From positions 1-14,766 of the forward strand of contig QMRZ01000026.1 of assembly GCA_003649495.1 (NCBI GenBank): a stretch of DNA of 14,766 nt, given 5' to 3'. The notes beneath the pieces were generated by a model that saw only the letters and a program-made list of their open reading frames with translations, was not told where the DNA came from and searched no databases. The translations under genes were made by a program, and so were the position numbers. The DNA comes from Thermoprotei archaeon. GTDB taxonomy: Archaea > Thermoproteota > Thermoprotei > Thermofilales > Thermofilaceae. This document shows, one piece after another, positions 10,620-14,766 of this stretch (position 1 is its first letter; each line of letters starts with the position of its first letter).

Positions 10620-13600
10620 CTACTCGGCGGGGACTGGCGGCGGTGATCCTCCACCGGGCGGGCCGTAGATCGCATATCTATACGCCTTCTCCAGCTCGAA
10701 GCCCTCCAGCAGTATATCTATCTCCTCATCGCTGAGGCCATACGTCTTGAACCTCTCCAGCCTCCTCCTGGCCTCGTTCCTGTCGATTATGTCCGCGCAG
10801 TACGCGTTGAGCAGGCGCGTGATGTACCAGGAGAGCCTCCTGTGGATCTTCCTTGACTTGATGAGCTTCCTGTAGTATTCCACCTGCCTCCTGTACTTCT
10901 CCGCCTCTATGCCCCTAGCCCTCAGCCAGTCCTCTAGGAGCGCCTCCCACTCGCCGAGGTACTGTGCGTCCGAGATGAACTCCCTGAGGGTGGGCACGAA
11001 CGTGTCCAGTATGCGCCTTATCCTGCGCAACGTGAGGTCAACCTGGAATATCTCCAGCTCCCTAGCCGTCCACCCGCCTTGCTTCATCAGCGCCACGACC
11101 TGATCGACTATCTCCTGGGGCATGGCGTAGCGCTCCAGCAAGCCCCTGAACGTGCTCACCATAGTGTTGGTCTCGCTGGCTATGCTCCTGGCCATGGCGT
11201 AGCGCATCCACAGGCTGGCCCACGGCTCCCTGACCCTCCTCGCCTCGAAGACGCGCACCACTAGGTCGTTCGGCACGTCTATGTACTCCATCATGGAGGC
11301 GAGGGTGCCCAGGGTGGGTATGAACTCCTTCGCCTCCTCCACCAGCATCTCCAGCGAGGCCCTCATGTCGAGCAGTTCTATCTCCACGTCCGTGAAGCCG
11401 AACCTCTCCGCGTTGGCGAGTATGGATTTCCAGAGGTCCTCGCTTATGGCGCCCCTCTTGAGCGCCCTGAGGGCCGCCGATAACACCGCCTTGTAGTCGC
11501 TCTTCACTGGCTTGACCCCTATGTAGCGCCTCCAGAGCGGGCGGTACTTGTCGGGTATGTTGTACATCTCCAGGACCTCCTCTATCGCCCACTCTGGCAC
11601 CACCATGTACTCGGCCCACGTCCCCAGCGTGGATGGCGCTGGGTACTGCTCCCTCCTGACTATGCCCAGCACGACCTCTCCCAGCTTCACTATCGCCTCG
11701 GCCTCCGATGGCGTGAACTCGAAGTATTTCATGAGCGCGTCCGCCACGCCCTTAAGCTCCTCTATGGTGACCCAGCCCCAGCTCACACGGTACAACAGCC
11801 ATCCGAGTATCCTCTGCGCCAACCAGCGCTTCCTCATGGCCAGCTCCACCTCAGCCACCATGGACTCCATCTCTATCCACCTCTCCAGGTACTCCACATC
11901 CGTGGAGAGCTTCACGTCCACGCCCGTGAGCGCCTTCAACTGCTTGGAGAGGTACTGCCTCAGGCTCTCGGAGAAGGATGCCAGGCGCTCGTGCGCCTCC
12001 TCGGGTGTCCACACCAGCAGGCGCACGGCTGAGGCTATCGCCCTGTAGCCCTCCCTGAATAGATCTAGGGTCCTGTCGAAGGCGGCCCTGATCTGCAACA
12101 GCCTCCTCTCGGCTGGCAACCAAGCTAGCGGCACCTTGTAGTCGAACGGGACGGCCTCTCCCGTGGCTGGGTCTATGTAGCCAGTCCTGAACGTGGTCAC
12201 GAACAGGCCGCTCAGGAGTTGCTCGGAGTTGTCCAGCGTTATCAGGCCCTCCTTGTAGGCGTTTATGAAGCCAGTCCTCACTAGGGTCTTCTCGTCCGCC
12301 AGGGCGTTTATTGCCTCGGCCACAGCCACGAGCGGCGTCCAGTAGGGGTGCATGCCCGTGGCCTCTATGAGCCTGGCCATCACGCTCACGTCCATGGCTA
12401 TGCCCGGGGACACCTTCTGCGCGAGCAACTCATCGCCCTTGCAAGCCCTCATCTTGTCCACCAGCTCCTCTATCGACGTGCCCATGTCGAAGCCGACCTT
12501 GCTGAGTTGCTCCAGGAGGGCCCACCTGACCATCCAGCGTATGTCTATCTTGGTGGGCAAGTCCGCCATGAGGTCGTGTATGATGTCTATGTCGGCGGGG
12601 AACTCATTATCCCAGGCCAGCGGGAAGTAGTCGTGCCACTTCATGTAGCTGGCCATCATCTTGTTCAGGATGTCCGGCTTATCGTTCAACTCCTTGGGCG
12701 GGCTCGGGATCTTCCCCAGCCCCGTCTTCCGTATGAACTCCTCCACCTCCTCGCGCTTTCGCGGGAGCCCGGGGCTCCAGAGCACCTTGGCTATGCCCCT
12801 CCAGTAGAAGCGCGATAGTTGCTCGGGGCTCGGGTAGCGGAAGTGCAACAGGTAGTAGAGGAGCGCGACGTTCTCGTGCATGCCCAGCCTCTCTGCCCAC
12901 ACCTTGAACGCCTCGTAGCCCCTCACCCCAGCCCCGAAGATGTCCCGTATCATGAACCTACAGAGGTCCGACAGGCTGGGTTGCTCGTAGAGCAGGGAGA
13001 GCGGTATGAGGCGATCCGTCCCGAATCGGTCCTTTATCGTCACGTGCAGTTCCTCCGGTACCGCCACGGCATACTTTATGAACCAGTCGGGATAGCCCCT
13101 GTACTCCAATATGCCCTGTACGTATCCCTTGCTCTCCCCCACGCCGACCCTCCTCGCCAGCCGTATGGTCTCGGAGAGCGGGGGAAGCTCGAAGGGGATG
13201 TTCCCTAGGCCGAGCGCCCTGAAGTACTGTTTCCAGGCGTAGCGTAATGGGTATCGGAGCGGGAGCATGGAGATTATCGCCGTGCCCACGCCCAGGGATT
13301 TCAGGAACTCCACTGGCACCTTCTCCATCGCCTTGCCCAGCTCGTACAACGTCTTGTTGAAGCGCGATATCAACGTGCCCACTACCTTGCCCCCTATTCC
13401 CAGCGGCGCTAGGTGCCCCTCTATCCTCCCCCTCACCTCCGCCAAGATGTGGGAGAGCGACTTGAGCCCCGTCGGCAGTAGGAGGATGGTCATGAAGTGC
13501 GGCACGACCGCGAGCCAGATGGCGGGCAGGACCTCCAATTCGCCCGGTCTCTCGCCCTCCCCTGGCGCGAATAATTTCTTGAAGTAATCCGAGAGGGACT

Positions 13601-14766
13601 TGGCGACCTCCTTGGGCACGTCCTCTAGGAATGGCCTCAATACGTTAGTTATCGCCCCCGCAAGCGGTTTCGTCACGCCTTTGAACCAGTTCAACAGCCC
13701 CGTCGCCAGACCCATCGCCCACTGGGCCGCGCCCTGCACTGCGCCTTGCAACTTGGAGCCGAGATCCTGGAAGAAGGACATGGCCTTCCTAGCGAAATCT
13801 GAGAAGAATGCCGACACCCGCTCCCAGAGGTTGGAGAGCGCGTTCCATATCGGCTCTGCTACGTTCTTCACCAGCCAGTTGATGGGGTCCTTGGCGAACT
13901 CCTGGATGTTCTCCCAGAGCCAGCCGAAGAATCCTGGCAGGTCTTCCGTGAAGAACTTGACTATTCTATCCCACGCGCCCTCCAGCGCCTTCTTCGCGTT
14001 GTCTATGAACCACTTGACTGGCTCGGGCAGGTGATCCCAGATCCACTTCGCGAAGTCTTGCAACCTGTCGCTTATCCACTTCACGGGGTCTTTCAGGAAG
14101 TCCTGTAGGCCCTGGACGAACGAGTTCCAGGCATTTTGTATGGTTTGTATGGCGCCCTTGAGCCAACCTGGCAAGTGATCCCAGATCCACTTGGTCAACT
14201 CCTGGAACCTCTTCTGTATGAACTCCACCGGGTTTTTCAGGAAATCCTTCAGTCCCTCCACGAACGAGTTCCAGGCGTTCTGTATCGTTGTGATGGCGCC
14301 CTTAAGCCAGTCTGGCAACAACTCCCAGATCTGTTTCGCCAACCAACCAAGGCGCTCCTCTATGAACTTCTTCGGATCTTTCAGGAAGTCCTCTAAACCG
14401 CTCACGAAATCTGTCCACGCGTCTTTTAGGGCTTTGATGTCATCCTTGAGCCAATCCGGTAACGCATCCCATATCGCCTTCCCAACTCCGGCTAGCGCAT
14501 CGCTAATTGGATCTGCGATTTTCTCCTTGAACCACTTGGGGAACCACTCTGGGAACTTGTTTATGCCACTAACGAATCCCTGGATCGTGGCCGATGCCTG
14601 CTGTATCCACGTGCTAATGGTCTGTCCAGCGCTGGTGAGGGCGTCTTGGACCGCCTTCAGGGCTCCCGATACGGACTCGCCGAATGCCCTGAAGAGGCCC
14701 TCTATGTATCCGCGCAGGTAGTCAAACGCTCCAGATATCGCCCCCAGCCCCTCCGTCACGGACTTC
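10620..14766 (-). CDS. Very long helical structural protein, tape-measure-like (5' end outside the window)
   Basis: At least 1379 residues counted from a GTG at 14759, but the frame stays open to the window edge (TCC, AAG codons), so the true start may lie outside. Residue numbers here count from that GTG. Residues 1-100 are amphipathic helical; 100-243 are three 48-residue tandem repeats (LP-x-W-L-K ... NAW-x-S-F-V ... DFLK-[DN]-P ... WIW), continuing in diverged form to about 330. A hydrophobic, Gly-rich part follows (330-500), with a possible membrane-active stretch near 411-430. Residues 527-870 hold helical blocks (SLSDLCRFMIRDIFG; KIDIRWMVRWALL) of a type recalled from virion proteins of tailed phages. 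Residues 1044-1366 are three ~106-residue helical repeats. The tail is Pro/Gly-rich. Long helical repeats, Trp-rich amphipathic units and position suggest a tape measure or tail-core protein; a scaffold or other large virion protein is possible. Confidence 0.85.
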   Translation of the reverse strand, partial: KSVTEGLGAISGAFDYLRGYIEGLFRAFGESVSGALKAVQDALTSAGQTISTWIQQASATIQGFVSGINKFPEWFPKWFKEKIADPISDALAGVGKAIWDALPDWLKDDIKALKDAWTDFVSGLEDFLKDPKKFIEERLGWLAKQIWELLPDWLKGAITTIQNAWNSFVEGLKDFLKNPVEFIQKRFQELTKWIWDHLPGWLKGAIQTIQNAWNSFVQGLQDFLKDPVKWISDRLQDFAKWIWDHLPEPVKWFIDNAKKALEGAWDRIVKFFTEDLPGFFGWLWENIQEFAKDPINWLVKNVAEPIWNALSNLWERVSAFFSDFARKAMSFFQDLGSKLQGAVQGAAQWAMGLATGLLNWFKGVTKPLAGAITNVLRPFLEDVPKEVAKSLSDYFKKLFAPGEGERPGELEVLPAIWLAVVPHFMTILLLPTGLKSLSHILAEVRGRIEGHLAPLGIGGKVVGTLISRFNKTLYELGKAMEKVPVEFLKSLGVGTAIISMLPLRYPLRYAWKQYFRALGLGNIPFELPPLSETIRLARRVGVGESKGYVQGILEYRGYPDWFIKYAVAVPEELHVTIKDRFGTDRLIPLSLLYEQPSLSDLCRFMIRDIFGAGVRGYEAFKVWAERLGMHENVALLYYLLHFRYPSPEQLSRFYWRGIAKVLWSPGLPRKREEVEEFIRKTGLGKIPSPPKELNDKPDILNKMMASYMKWHDYFPLAWDNEFPADIDIIHDLMADLPTKIDIRWMVRWALLEQLSKVGFDMGTSIEELVDKMRACKGDELLAQKVSPGIAMDVSVMARLIEATGMHPYWTPLVAVAEAINALADEKTLVRTGFINAYKEGLITLDNSEQLLSGLFVTTFRTGYIDPATGEAVPFDYKVPLAWLPAERRLLQIRAAFDRTLDLFREGYRAIASAVRLLVWTPEEAHERLASFSESLRQYLSKQLKALTGVDVKLSTDVEYLERWIEMESMVAEVELAMRKRWLAQRILGWLLYRVSWGWVTIEELKGVADALMKYFEFTPSEAEAIVKLGEVVLGIVRREQYPAPSTLGTWAEYMVVPEWAIEEVLEMYNIPDKYRPLWRRYIGVKPVKSDYKAVLSAALRALKRGAISEDLWKSILANAERFGFTDVEIELLDMRASLEMLVEEAKEFIPTLGTLASMMEYIDVPNDLVVRVFEARRVREPWASLWMRYAMARSIASETNTMVSTFRGLLERYAMPQEIVDQVVALMKQGGWTARELEIFQVDLTLRRIRRILDTFVPTLREFISDAQYLGEWEALLEDWLRARGIEAEKYRRQVEYYRKLIKSRKIHRRLSWYITRLLNAYCADIIDRNEARRRLERFKTYGLSDEEIDILLEGFELEKAYRYAIYGPPGGGSPPPVPAE
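10662..11630 (-). repeat. Three diverged ~106-residue helical coding repeats
   Basis: Units start at T1044, T1149 and T1257 of the long protein, each with P-T-L or S-T-L followed by a helix. The first two share TLG-T-x-A ... [YI]-x-VP-[EN] ... W-x-x-LW-x-RY ... and a late D-x-x-A/T-L. The third is more basic and lacks the VP motif. Lengths are 105, 108 and about 110 residues. Confidence 0.65.
14031..14462 (-). repeat. Three tandem 144-bp (48-residue) coding repeats
   Basis: Residues 100-147, 148-195 and 196-243 align without gaps: LP[DG]WLK at the start, NAWNSFV..L.DFLK[DN]P in the middle, KWIWDH at the end. Copies 2 and 3 are the closest. A fourth unit beginning LPEPVKW (244) is diverged. 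Multiples of a fixed unit are expected where protein length sets a physical length. Confidence 0.85.

Noticed and set aside
10147..10668. A 173-residue plus-strand frame
   Set aside because: Antisense to the glycosyltransferase start, the 76-residue gene and its TATA box; composition is that of a shadow frame.
1..14766. tRNA, rRNA, insertion sequence or integrase gene
   Set aside because: I looked for tRNA-like clover-leaf arms in the gaps, transposase motifs and terminal inverted repeats and saw none. The gaps between genes are too short, apart from 42-221 and the 84-base divergent region.

Overview
The window (about 60% G+C by eye) looks like the structural or tail region of a virus or provirus of a thermophilic archaeon, probably a crenarchaeote. 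Three things point to archaea. Arginine is written mostly as AGG and isoleucine often as ATA. TATA-box-like sites sit about 27-38 bases upstream of several starts, with no bacterial -35/-10 pairs seen. One gene resembles the mainly archaeal DUF483 family. The viral reading rests on a very long helical protein with tandem repeats (tape-measure-like), beta-rich proteins with phage-tail signatures, and a large fibre-like repeat protein. No terminase, portal, capsid or replication gene lies in the window, so the virus type and the host are inferred.

Nearly all genes are on the minus strand and read from right to left. Right part: the long structural protein (10620-14766, 5' end cut by the window edge), then a small coiled-coil protein, a GT4-like glycosyltransferase and a 444-residue protein, the last three in one overlapping operon. 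Middle: a lone plus-strand beta-rich gene (7185-7928) lies between a divergent promoter region and a tail-to-tail overlap. To its left are a tail-type protein of 145 residues and a 721-residue fibre-like protein whose last 270 residues are an H-x-D pentad repeat array. Left part: a tight three-gene cassette (radical SAM/SPASM-like enzyme, DUF483-like cysteine protein, RlaP-type nucleotidyltransferase) at 1732-4449, followed by two paralogous structural-type proteins. The far left (about 42-221) is non-coding and rich in inverted repeats, including a perfect 18-bp palindrome; the tail of a plus-strand gene may enter at the edge.

The structural genes probably build a tail, spike or fibre, and the glycosyltransferase may decorate it. 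The radical SAM cassette is the most surprising content: it has no obvious structural role, has its own TATA-like promoter, and starts directly after the H-x-D repeat gene. It may be a modification system acting on a virion or host peptide, but this is inference. A recurring layout is a TATA box overlapping or touching the stop codon of the preceding gene, seen at four gene junctions.
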